Assembly (NCBI GenBank): GCA_003024985.2
Contig: PXIH01S0013785.1
Length of the DNA: 14,642 nt
Strand: one strand, 5' to 3'
Origin: Euperipatoides rowelli
Taxonomy: Eukaryota; Onychophora; Udeonychophora; Euonychophora; Peripatopsidae
In this document: piece after piece, positions 1 through 8,872 of the stretch
Layout: each line of letters starts with the position of its first letter
How positions within the stretch are numbered: the stretch's first letter is position 1
The notes under the pieces: generated by a model
Told to the model about the DNA's origin: nothing
What the model saw: only the letters and a program-made list of their open reading frames with translations
Databases searched by the model: none
Program-made: the position numbers and the translations under genes

Positions 1-1207
1 AAACCCATTCTTACACTCTATAACTTTCATACATTAAATTATAGCACAAAATCTATCATATCATAATTCTGGTCAAACTTTATCATTAGATTAAAAATGA
101 TGTAAGACAAACAAGGATGAGGATTTCCAACTTGTCATTCTCTGTTCACTGAACACCACATGCTAGGATGAAATGTTTCATATCTGATCATAGTATAACA
201 ATTAACACCTGTCAAAGTTAAGGGAAGAGTCACAACTATGACCAGATAACCCTTAACTACAATATTAAAAAATTAAATTTAGAAAACATGAAAAAAAAAC
301 AGAGTCAGTATACTTATAAATTCAAACTTTATTAAATTTGTACCTAATGTTCGATGTTTGCCAAAAGTGTGAATCTAGTATTTGTGTATGTTTAGTAGTG
401 GCATTACTAAATATCATGTTAAAAATTAATGCTAAGCTAGCCTAGGATACTGTTGTACACATGCTATACAACTCATTGAGGTCTCTCTAACATTAAATGC
501 AAAAAAAAAAAAAAACTAGTGGACTTAAATCTGACTAAAATTATGTACATGTATTGACAGCATCTAAAATAAAAAGAAAACATCCTATTCTACATTGAAA
601 CATTCACATTCATCCAAATGGCTGAGACTATAGTTATATCAATTTAAAAAATAATAGATACCTTGTTGAAAATTTGGAGATACAAATTTCCTTTGCAGCC
701 TGTTATGCATGCCTAATATGGTGTTATTTTCAACTTTAAACATTTTAGAATTAAAAATATATTAAACTATTAGCATAGAAATAAAGATATAAATTAAGTT
801 AAAACAGCTGGGCTGGACAGTGGACACCCCTACACCAACATGTATCTGCACCCACCAAAATAATTCACACCATTATAAAATATTTAGCAATGCATATTTG
901 TATTATTCATGGTCATAAGGCCAGAGTGAAACATATTAACAAATATTTTAAAAAATGACAACATTAAATTTATATAAATTTACTCATAAGGAGAATCAAA
1001 TTATTTACTAAACATATGCATAAAAATCAGATAAAAAAATATAATTACTAAAATGATGCATGGTCAAACTATCTAATTAATTTAAACTATTTAAAGATTT
1101 TGCCGTAAATTTAAACATTAATTCACAAAGCGCAATTTAGCTCTTGTGAGCTCATGTGTTAAAATTCTATCAGCAATTGGGTGTTTTAATCATAATGCAG
1201 CACTTAC
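1..1207. other. AT-rich non-coding DNA, no gene seen
   Basis: No convincing open frame, RNA gene or transposon protein was recognised on either strand. The stretch contains a 15-base poly-A run at 501-515, which could be an old retroposon tail, although I see no source element next to it. A slightly less AT-rich patch lies at about 806-850 but does not translate into anything I know. If the exon proposed just downstream is real, this stretch would be the start of its minus-strand intron. Confidence 0.6.
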
Positions 1208-1423
1208 TTGAATATTTGGATTGGATTTAAAATGACAGGTTGGACTGTATTCTGGTATAACTCTGGAACAAACTTTGTATCTTCATGTTGACATAATTTC
1301 ATGTGGGAATTAATAGCAAACTTCTTGTACTGTATTAGAATAATTTCTAAGTTGCGAATTCTTCCATGATTCTTGACCAGGCACTGTTCATTGGTCCACT
1401 TCTTCAACTTCAGATTTGTTTTT
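1208..1423 (-). CDS. candidate internal exon of an unrecognised host gene
   Basis: The minus strand is open through this segment, giving about 72 residues that include Trp, Cys, His, Pro and Gln, with a stretch reading NHGRIRNLEIILIQYKKF. This is less biased than typical AT-rich chance frames. On the minus strand it is followed directly by GTAAGT (plus 1202-1207), a consensus donor, and preceded by CTGAG, a usable acceptor AG at plus 1424-1425. The implied exon is 216 bp, divisible by three, starting and ending in phase 2, so it would be symmetric. Against it, the polypyrimidine tract before the acceptor is weak, the frame is short enough to arise by chance here, and I do not recognise the family. 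No partner exon was identified with confidence. The open frame itself runs 1204-1431, and its stop lies inside the donor. Confidence 0.35.
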
Positions 1424-2397
1424 CTCAGCAATAGCTTAATTTTTTTTTCATGATTTACAATCTAGGACCGCGTCTTTAATCTGGATCAATTAGATATGAC
1501 TTGGAAAAGGTTATGTTTTAATCAGATATGATTTAAGGATAAGATCAATATTTTTCAATGCAGGGATTTAAATACAGGGCAATGTGTTAAAACCCTTCAC
1601 ATGCCAAACCATTACACTAAGATTCACAACTTTGTTATTGTTTTTATTTTTCTTCACTCTAAAAGGCCAACAACAAAAATAGTCCAAACTTTGAACCTGT
1701 TACCTATAGTTCATCAGTATTTTAGTGTTCATAATCCAAGATGGCTACCCGTGGTTTTTGATATGAATTTCCCTTATTGCACCACAATATGCACAAGCGG
1801 AATGTGGAGACGTTGACTGTGCGTCTAATGCAACAATTAATTTAGTAATAAACAGTCTTATGACAGTGGGTTGAAACAAAACATAAAGGGATATTATCAA
1901 GTGCTGCATCTTTTAATATTAGTGGATATAGAAAGACAATTAGTTCGCACAACAACAAGAGTCCTTGTATCTTCATTTCAGCTTCTTATTTTTAGTTCAA
2001 ATAAACAGAATTCAAATTAAAATGTCTATTTAAATACTGTATAGATTAGACTAGTTTCTTAAAACAGCATAAAATATCTAATTAGCACGGCAAGTTCATT
2101 TCCTACTTTAACGATAGAATGACCACTAAAATATATATTCAATAAAAAAAACTAAACTATACTATCTGAACTTTTGACCATATCATCAGTACATTAAATT
2201 AAAATTTGAAATAATATATTTTTTTAAAAAATTAGTAACACACTCTCTTATTTAAATATATATAAATTATCAGAAATTGTAAAGGTAAGAATCGATTTAT
2301 TGGATATCCGCAAACACACCTAATCAAATGAAAATTCTAAGCGCTGGTATGTTAGTGAAATATTTGTATATAAAAATCTAAAAAGGATAAATGGAAC
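1424..2397. other. AT-rich non-coding DNA, no gene seen
   Basis: No supported gene. A plus-strand frame at 1601-1816 (71 codons) has no splice context or recognisable motif and is treated as chance. About 1740-1830 is less AT-rich than its surroundings but unassigned. The last part runs into the decayed LINE; its true 5' boundary cannot be seen because the 5' portion (endonuclease and ORF1) is absent or unrecognisable. Confidence 0.55.
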
Positions 2398-2451
2398 TGT
2401 TTTGTGGCTCCAGATTTAATACCTGCTTATTGTATGGAAGGGATTTTCACT

Positions 2452-3761
2452 AGAAATGGTATTGCAAATCACTTCTTTAATTATTAATTTGTCATTGATT
2501 ACCAACCAATGTCCAATAGCATGGAAAAAGTCATTCTTAATACTAATACCTAAAACCCCTAACATAATAAATCCTAGTCTACTTAGACCGATCTCCAAAA
2601 CATCCCTGGTTGGTAGGATATGTGAAAGATATATATTCCAATATTTGATTAAAGAGGTTACCCCAAAAATAGACAACTATTAATTTTGAGGAGTACAAAA
2701 CAGGTCAGCTGGTAAATATTTGTCAATATATTTGTAATGGTAAGCAGGGAATTGGAAAGCAGAGGAAAGTCGATCTGTTCCACATAACTGAATTTGCTAA
2801 GACATATGACAATGTTGATCATGGGCTATTTATGAATAAATTGGAAGATATTTCAAGTTTATAATCAATAAATAATTGGATTAGATCATCCTTAACTGAT
2901 TGGGAACAGTATGTAGGGAGTATCCTAATGGAGAACAAAAAAATATATGTCAAATGGTGTGCCTCAAGGTTCAGTTATCAGTGGATTAATGTTTGCAATC
3001 ATGGTAAATGAATAGCAATGAGTTGTGAGCACCATATTAAAATTGTGGATGACATGACAGTTTCATGTGTAATAAATAATAACAATTTACATAGACCACA
3101 GGAGATTTTTACCACAATAACACAACAAGACAAATAAATTAAAATATCATTAAATACAGAAAAATGTGCAATAATCGTCCATGATTTAAAAAAAAATCAG
3201 CCAATAATTGAAATTAATGACTGTCTAATACTAGAAGTTGAATGCATTACAATATTAGGGATATGTAATCAAAACAATTTTAAATGGGACAAACATATAA
3301 ATACCATCATATCAAGGGCAGATAAAATATTATTTGTTTTGTATAGAATAAAAAGCCTCAATGCTAATACTAAAACTTTGCTTGTGGCTTATACAACATA
3401 CATAAGATCTCAGTTGGTGCATTCTGTATGGATGTCAACAATAACCAAAAATCAAGACAAGGAAATTGAAAGAATACAGAAAAGATCACTAAGAATAATA
3501 TTGGGAAACAAGTACATCAGACATTCTAGTGCTTTGAATATAAATGGACTTAAATTATTATCTCAGAGGAGATATGATTTAACATTATCATTTGCAAGGA
3601 AATTTTTTGTGGCATTCCCAAACTACTTGACATTAACTCATAAGGATAGCTCTGGGTGAAGCTCTAGAGGAGAATCTAAATACATTAGGCCAGCAGCAAA
3701 AACAGAGAGATATTCAAACTCCCCTATAATGAACAGGATTAGAATGTTAAATAATGAATAA
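2452..3761 (+). pseudogene. LINE ORF2 reverse transcriptase, broken
   Basis: This would encode the reverse transcriptase that copies LINE RNA at the nicked target (target-primed reverse transcription). Reading requires several frame changes between 2452 and 3137. From 3138 onward one frame is open for 173 codons to a TGA at 3657-3659, then continues in the same frame to a TAA at 3759-3761. The C-terminal part is therefore broken by a single stop. Motif A reads TEFAKTYDNVDH, with Glu (codon 2790-2792) where the catalytic Asp is expected. Motif C keeps both Asp residues as VDD (3045-3053). In-frame TAA codons occur at 2680-2682 and 3135-3137. The conserved C-terminal blocks YIRSQLVHSVW, RIQKRSLRIILG and ERYSNSPI are clear. 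Not functional. Confidence 0.85.
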
Positions 3762-3862
3762 TTTATTTTGTCTTTTTGTTAGTTTTCATATACTTTAACT
3801 GGTGCTTTTAACTAAAGAATTATATATTTATACTTTTAGCATTTGTAAAGTTTCCTACTTCC

Positions 3863-3923
3863 AGTAATGGGCTAAGGATACTAACTGTAACCATGAAATT
3901 CTTGTGAATAAAATGAATAATAT
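3863..3923 (+). repeat. LINE 3' end, first copy of a direct repeat
   Basis: This 61-bp segment, starting AGTAATGGGCTAAGGA, is the last part of the upstream LINE's 3' UTR. It repeats at 4008-4068 with an offset of exactly 145 bp and about five mismatches. Here it ends in AATGAATAATATACAG with almost no microsatellite, whereas the second copy expands into (AAT)n. Confidence 0.85.
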
Positions 3924-3994
3924 ACAGTACAGTAGCCTACTTTATAGAGACTATTTCATCAAAATAATCCCGGATCCAAAAATAATTTAAAACC

Positions 3995-4007
3995 TTTTTT
4001 TTTTTTN
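3995..4007. other. poly-T run followed by a single N
   Basis: Twelve T residues are followed by one N at 4007, and the second LINE 3' end copy begins at the very next base. A homopolymer, an undetermined base and a repeat boundary at one point suggest either an assembly join across repeat copies or a genuine poorly resolved homopolymer. Confidence 0.6.
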
Positions 4008-4058
4008 AGTAATGGGCTAAGGAAACTAACTGTAACTATGAAATTATTCTGAATAAAA

Positions 4059-4130
<72 letters not shown>
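4008..4130 (+). mobile_element. second LINE 3' end fragment with (AAT)n tail
   Basis: The segment repeats the 3' terminal ~60 bp of the LINE that ends near 3927, then passes without a break into an (AAT)n tract. It is best read as a severely 5'-truncated insertion of the same LINE family, since LINEs of this type often end in a short tandem repeat made or extended during reverse transcription. The alternative is a local duplication or assembly artefact, given the poly-T and N immediately before it. Confidence 0.7.
4061..4130 (+). repeat. (AAT)n microsatellite
   Basis: About 70 bp of nearly perfect AAT trinucleotide repeat forms the tail of the LINE 3' fragment before it. The lack of interruptions suggests recent expansion or slippage. 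Confidence 0.97.
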
Positions 4131-5358
4131 TACAAGAAGAAGTATAAGTTCTGGAAGAAATCAACTCTACCATCAAAGAAAATATCTTAAATGCTGCAAA
4201 ATGTAACGCTGGGACAAAAACAATAAACCTGATAAGAAACTAACACAAGAGACTAAAAATTTAACGAAAAAGCACCGTGAAATGAAAATCAAGGAAGATT
4301 CAAAGTCCAAAGTTAAATATGTTGAGCTCTGCAAAACTTTAAGAAGATGTATTACAAAGGATGTACGAGCTTTCAACTATGATTTGATCAAGAAGAAAAT
4401 AGAGGAAAATAAAAGTTTGGAGAAAACTAAACAAAGGTTAATTAAATAATAGCATTAAAAGAATAAGATGGTAACATTATTAGAAATAAAGAACTTATTG
4501 TCCAAAGAGTTGAAGAATTTTACAAGATACTATATCAAGATGAATCTGATAATACCAAAATTAAAAATGAAGTTTGAAAAGAAGACAAAAATTATTTAAC
4601 TGACACAATGATTGATGTACCACATGTACTCGCAGAAGAAGGAAATCATTTAGTAAAACACAATCATGAAAAATGTAAAGGCACCAGGAGAAGACAACAT
4701 AACAATTGATATTATAAAATCAGGTGGTGAAGAACTAGAAAAAAACACTCGCTCGGTGTTTCTAAGAATGCTTAAAACAAAGAAATATACCAATTGGTTG
4801 GAGTAATGCTGTTGTAATATTATTATACAATAAATGTTATAAAGAAAACCTTAAAAATTACAGACCTATAAGCTTGTTACCAGTCATATATAAAATGTTC
4901 ACCAAAATTCTTACAAATAGGTTGCAAAAAGAATTGGGTGAGGCTCAATCAAAAGAACAAGCTGGTTTCCGGAGTGGATTTAGCACTATGGACCACCTGC
5001 AACTAGTATAAGAAGTCGTTCAAAGATGCAATGACTATGAACTTCCCCTTTACATAGGGTTTCTTGGCTATGAACAAGTATTTGATTCCATATATACTCA
5101 ATTTGTATTGGATGCCTAAAGAGACAAGATATTAATAAAGCATATTGATTTGATCAATAACACAAGAAGGCAACATCCACAGTGAGACTACATAGAGTCA
5201 CCGACAAGATCCAAATTGAAAAAGGTGTTGGTAAAGGTGACACAATCTCTCCAAAGTTATTTACAGCTACCCTTGAAGAAGTCTTTAGAAGCCTGGATTT
5301 GGAAAATACTGGATTATGGATAAATGGAGAATATTTGAGCCATCTATGTTTTGCTTTG
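4131..5358 (+). mobile_element. decayed RTE-like LINE fragment, truncated at both ends
   Basis: A second LINE family, distinct from the upstream one, in the same orientation. From 5' to 3' it has the linker between endonuclease and RT (about 4147-4440; a readable piece is CKTLRRCITKDVRAFNYDLI near 4327), then the early RT block KAPGEDNITIDIIKSGGEE (about 4676-4735), NYRPISLLPVIYKMFTKIL (about 4856-4915), EQAGFRSGFSTMDH (about 4955-4999), a motif A region (about 5056-5090), and KGVGKGDTISPKLF (about 5221-5262, motif B). Homology stops at SHLCFA, just before the catalytic DD. The KAPGED...RPISLL...QAGFRSGFST pattern is that of RTE-like endonuclease-reverse transcriptases. No 3' UTR was seen. 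Confidence 0.85.
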
Positions 5359-5361
5359 TAA
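4147..5361 (+). pseudogene. RTE-like reverse transcriptase, broken
   Basis: This is the protein-coding content of the RTE-like fragment. It would have nicked DNA and copied RTE RNA. Many stops interrupt it, for example TAA at 4804-4806 after the KAPGED block, a TAA after HLQLV near 5010, and others in the linker. Frames change several times. In motif A the text reads FLGYEQVFDS where an FVDYEKAFDS-type sequence is usual, so the catalytic Asp is a Gly (codon 5066-5068). The YADD/FADD block is missing because family homology ends at 5355, followed by TAA at 5359-5361. The fragment cannot make an active enzyme. Confidence 0.85.
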
Positions 5362-7227
5362 GTGTATGCTTTGAAGTGTTTTGAATTTGGATTAACATAC
5401 TAAAGTTTAAATAGAATTTTCACTGAAGAAAAAACACAACAATAACATTTATGATTATCACAACAATTACTTTTAATCTGTCAAGTACAGAAAGATCCTA
5501 ACTTTTTAATGTAATCAATACTTTGTTATTTTCACATTTAGACATATCTAAAGATGAGCTTATCCAAATTGATGAAATATCACATCACTGTATTATATTT
5601 GCTTCTGTGATAGGAAATTCCCTAACCTTCATGTTTGTTTGCTCAGGGCATCTATCAGTAAATAAAAAAGTTTGAAATTATATTATTTAGTTGGGATGAA
5701 TGCATAACCATGACTAAATATAATAAAGCTTAATGTTAGAAATTTTACTAGAAATAGATCATTAAACATCTATTCTGCAGAAAATTATTGTATAAGAAAT
5801 GGTTTTCATTTCTTTACAGAATTTCTTAGTTCTGAAAAACAATAAAAAACCACTGAGTGTTAAAAAAATATTTTTATTTAATAATAGCAATAATAAAATA
5901 TATATAAAGAGAAAAAAATGTCTGTCTATTTTTATGTCTGTGGCAGACAATAATCATGAAATTGTGGCAAATGTTTGAAATTTTGCAGTGTTTGTAATAA
6001 TTATTGTCTTAGTTGCAGGGACAAATTGCAGAACAAAGTTACCAAAAGTGACCTTCTAGTTTAAAAACTTTGATAGTATTATCCCTATAAGAAATACTAT
6101 AATAGAACCAAATAAAATGTCATCTTTGCATGAACTTAAAGAAATATGCATTAAAGGAAAAAGGATGTATAGAGAGGCTATTATTCAATGAAATAAATTC
6201 CTTTAATTCAATGAAATAAGATTGTATTTTAAAAATAAGACTATTTGTTCATCATCTGATTTGAAGTGGACACTTTCAAGGCAAAATTTTAAAAGAGGAA
6301 TTAAGGGATAGCATTTAAAAATGGCAGGTGATGGTCAGTTAGTTGCAAATTAAAGGTGAGTCTAGTAGAAAAGAATGCTAGTATAACCTATCAATAGAGT
6401 ATTCTGTTTGAATGTAAAAAAAAAACATAAATTTTGGGAAAACTCAATTATTTTTACACAGGAAATTCAAACTTCTAATGCAAATTAATGTTATGTATGA
6501 ACATTAAAAAAATTTCCCTTTATAATTTTAAAATCTTGTTTAGTAATATTAATTATGAATGTATTGAAATATCTAATATAATACAAGTAGTATATTGATA
6601 ATAATGATTATGATAATGGTATAAGAAAATAAAAATTATTATGGAAAATAAAACTTTAATAATCATTAGATAAATGTTGATTATATTTCAGATGTTGATT
6701 ATAATAGATAAAAGTAATGCAACAAAAATTAACAAATAAAATTGATTGTTTTATATAATGTTGTAGCTATTTGGTAAATATAATACTCATATTTATATTT
6801 GCAAAAAATGTATTATAAATGGTACTGTATGTCTGCCTGTAACTTATTGTTTGTGAATATTTATTTTAGTATCTTATTGTTGTTGTTTTTTTAATATTAT
6901 TTCATACATTAGATGTACTAGTTGTTCTGTTGTGCTTGGATATTTCCTATACAATGTATTGATGCCTGAGCTATATTTATTGTTGAATTACCAGTGGCCT
7001 GTCTAGACTCCAAAATCTTTAACAAAGTCTTCAAAATCAGCACACTACAATTATGTTTCTTTCAATCTGTAGGGTCAACAGAAATAGAAATCTGATTGAA
7101 TTTCATTTGTTAATTAATTTGACAAAAACACTTTGATTGAGATGTTTCATTTTAAAAAGACTCGGAGGGATCAAATCTGGAATGACAATCTAAAGCTTAT
7201 TGTAATTCAACATTATATTAACTTTAC
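5359..7227. other. AT-rich non-coding DNA, no gene seen
   Basis: No gene or RNA was recognised. The minus-strand frame at 5762-5950 (62 codons) is Leu/Ile/Phe-rich as expected from poly-T-rich DNA and is treated as chance. About 6595-6690 is dominated by AATAAT- and GATAAT-like words. A less AT-rich patch at about 6985-7050 translates to nothing I know. Confidence 0.6.
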
Positions 7228-7335
7228 TTGCACTAAAATCCAGGAGGGTCTTGACAATGTTATTTGTACTAGGACCTAGAAGGGTCTTGACAATGTTTTA
7301 ATCCCTACCACCCAAGAAAGCCTTGACAATGTAAT
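7228..7335. repeat. 36-bp-period minisatellite, three units
   Basis: Three tandem units of exactly 36 bp share the core TCTTGACAATGT (cores at 7246-7260, 7282-7296 and 7318-7332). Units one and two are similar; unit three keeps mainly the core and diverges elsewhere. As 36 is twelve codons, the minus strand reads as a 12-residue repeat, with NIVKTLLGPSTN in the middle unit, NIVKTLLDFSAS next to it and IVKAFLGGRD in the third, which ends in a TAA. The open-looking frame could mean an old coding repeat or be a by-product of the period. I know of no protein family with this repeat. Confidence 0.85.
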
Positions 7336-7556
7336 TGAGAGTCAGTGGCAAATCCTAGATAAAATGTTCAGATATAGTGTTAATACCTGTTTATACATTA
7401 TGTTGCTTATTTCCTGAATTAGTGAACTGTGAATTAAATTATAAGTCGGCTCAATCAAACAATTTTTTGGACCATTTAATTAACTTTTATTATCTAATTG
7501 TAATCAATCATTGATCAAAATAATTAAAATGGAAATAGAACTCATATTCTTTTTAG

Positions 7557-7557
7557 N
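7557..7557. other. isolated undetermined base (N)
   Basis: A single N within TTTTAGNGCTATTC. No repeat boundary is visible here, unlike at 4007. Confidence 0.9.
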
Positions 7558-7886
7558 GCTATTCATCTAGTCTAGAAATTTATAGAGAAAAATTGTTGTA
7601 TTTGTAGATAATAAACATAATCCATGAATATAAATAGTTATTAAAAAATTAAAAGTTATTATCAAATACATATAAAATAACTCTTTGTAAAGTTTATTAT
7701 TTATGGTGCAGGATTGAGTCATATTAAACCTCAAGTAAAGCTTTGGTATTCTATTGTGAATTAGGTTTTCAAAATATTGAAAAATAAATGAACACACACT
7801 GTTTTGAAAAGTTTTTTTTTTTTTTCAAAATAACTATTTCTATAACTAATTTAATCAGATAGTAAGTCAGACATTGCCCTTATAAA

Positions 7887-7944
7887 TCTGAGTTTATAAT
7901 CATTTTATAGAAGATTAAATTGAAGAATTTAATCTTCTCTCAGA
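7887..7944. repeat. hairpin-forming inverted repeat
   Basis: A perfect 13-bp inverted repeat, AGAAGATTAAATT at 7909-7921 and its complement at 7926-7938, is separated by the 4-base loop GAAG. Outside it a second pair, TCTGAG at 7887-7892 and CTCAGA at 7939-7944, extends the stem with a 16-base bulge on the left side only. It could be the end of a small MITE-like element or a chance structure; no target-site duplication was found. Confidence 0.75.
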
Positions 7945-8780
7945 AAGCCACTCTCAATAAGATGGAAAAAAAATAAGGCATCACATAAAATGGTTTCTCT
8001 TATACTAATACTTGCTACAAATTTATCTTAAATTGTATTAAAGTTCCAACTTTATAAACTTTTATTTATTTTTGTTAAAGTTTTACATCAATCATAAATA
8101 ACTTACACTAAGCTAAAAGTATTTGGTAATGACAAGAAAAATCATCATCACATTCCATTATTTTAATTATATGCTGTTGTCTTTTAACTTGGCAGGAACT
8201 TTCAGTACACTTAGAATTTACCTCTATCTACAGATTCCAGACACCCTAAACTTCAATAAATATGGCACCTATTTTTGTTTATTAATTTCTTAGTAGGCGG
8301 AACCTTATTCAAAGTTTTTCTTAAGACCTTAATCTATTTACAACAGTTTCTTAAAATTTTATACAATAAAGCATTTTATGAATTTTGAGATGAAATTTGG
8401 TATTATGTTTAAATTTATTAAAAGTATAAAAGTTTGAGCTTTCACTATAATTGTTGACCTTATAATTAAATTCATATAAACATTTTCTCAATAACGCTCT
8501 CTACATTCAAAAATTGAAAACATTCATAAGCTTGTCTTATTTTAAACCTTATTTAAAACAATCATGTATTTCATTAAAATCAAATTATCTTTATTGCTTT
8601 TTTTAAACAAATCTTCTATCCAACAGGAGAAGAGATGTATTTTTGTGGTTAACAAACAATAGAAAAATCATAATAACTTGAAATTACTTAGAATAACAGA
8701 TTCCTTTTTTATTAGGAGAGCAGCGTACTTGGAAAAACTCAAAGTGAGCTGTTACAACTAGGGAAAAAAATGTTCAATAA

Positions 8781-8872
8781 CTGCCCAAGCCGGGGGATGA
8801 ACCTGTACTCCCCAGCATATGCCTTCGGCTTAGCAAGTCGTGCAGAAATCCACTCGACCATGAAACCATGAC
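8781..8872 (-). tRNA. tRNA-Ser(GCT)-like pseudogene, SINE head
   Basis: The minus strand reads TGGTCGAGTGG (8860-8850), then an anticodon loop TTGCTAA with GCT at the anticodon position flanked by a partly paired stem, a long variable region, and GGTTCATCCCC (8803-8793). The long variable arm and the TGGYCGAGTGG start are typical of class II tRNAs, and GCT indicates serine. The acceptor stem does not pair (5' GTCATGG has no complement at the 3' end) and the T-arm stem is imperfect. It is therefore a tRNA-derived remnant and not a working tRNA. Confidence 0.6.
8793..8860 (-). promoter_or_regulatory. RNA polymerase III A box and B box
   Basis: The A box TGGTCGAGTGG is at 8850-8860 and the B box GGTTCATCCCC at 8793-8803, on the minus strand. 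The A box closely follows the TRGYNNAGTGG consensus. The B box differs from GGTTCRANNCC by one base (T for the second A). The 57-base distance fits a class II tRNA with a long variable arm. Internal promoters like this would let a SINE be transcribed from any insertion site. Confidence 0.6.

Larger units (their letters stand above)
2398..3927 (+). mobile_element. decayed, 5'-truncated non-LTR retrotransposon (LINE) of CR1/L2/Jockey-like type
   Basis: The segment holds the reverse transcriptase and C-terminal region of a LINE ORF2, then a 3' UTR of about 165 bp. The order is a CAPDLIPAY-like pre-RT piece and an IAWKKS stretch (about 2510-2540), then a degenerate RPIS box (about 2587), a motif A region (about 2770-2815), a motif B-like region around 2955-2990, a VDD motif C (3045-3053), and a long C-terminal tail ending near 3761. 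The 3' UTR ends in GAATAAAATGAATAATA, typical of LINEs that finish in a short A/T-rich microsatellite. ORF1 and the endonuclease were not seen, which fits 5' truncation. The clade is inferred from the C-terminal tail (KWDKHIN, then TYIRSQL, RIQKRSLRIILG and RYSNSPI) and not from a tree. Confidence 0.85.
7336..8702. other. AT-rich non-coding DNA, no gene seen
   Basis: Apart from the hairpin at 7887-7944 listed separately, I see no gene. A 14-base poly-T run occupies 7812-7825, and a single N is at 7557. The minus frame at 7567-7797 (76 codons) is rich in Phe, Ile, Tyr and Asn, has no motif, and is treated as chance. Confidence 0.6.
8703..8872 (-). mobile_element. putative tRNA-Ser-derived SINE
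   Basis: On the minus strand a tRNA-like head (8872 down to about 8781) is followed by an unrelated body of about 75 bp that ends in an A-rich stretch (TAATAAAAAAGGAATC at about 8712-8699). Head, body and A-rich end are the layout of a tRNA-derived SINE, which is transcribed by RNA polymerase III and moved by a LINE. The segment is visibly less AT-rich than its flanks, a sign of insertion. No target-site duplication could be identified, so the limits are approximate. Either LINE family in this window could have been a partner, but the tails share no sequence that I can see. Confidence 0.6.

Noticed and set aside
1601-1816. 71-codon plus-strand frame
   Set aside because: No motif, no splice context, and dozens of open stretches near this length are expected by chance at this base composition.
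2416-2676. 86-codon minus-strand frame
   Set aside because: It is antisense to the LINE reverse transcriptase, whose plus-strand reading (IAWKKS, RPIS) is recognisable.
4173-4376. 67-codon minus-strand frame
   Set aside because: It is antisense to the linker region of the RTE-like LINE, which reads well on the plus strand.
5762-5950. 62-codon minus-strand frame with a hydrophobic run that resembles a membrane segment
   Set aside because: The Leu/Ile/Phe run comes from translating A/T-rich low-complexity DNA; there is no other support.
7228-7335. CRISPR array
   Set aside because: The units are contiguous tandem copies with a partly conserved 36-bp period and no unique spacers, and the DNA is eukaryotic.
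7567-7797. 76-codon minus-strand frame
   Set aside because: Amino acid content follows base composition, and there is no motif or splice site.
8781-8872. Functional tRNA-Ser gene
   Set aside because: The acceptor stem does not pair, the T-arm is imperfect, and a SINE-like body follows.
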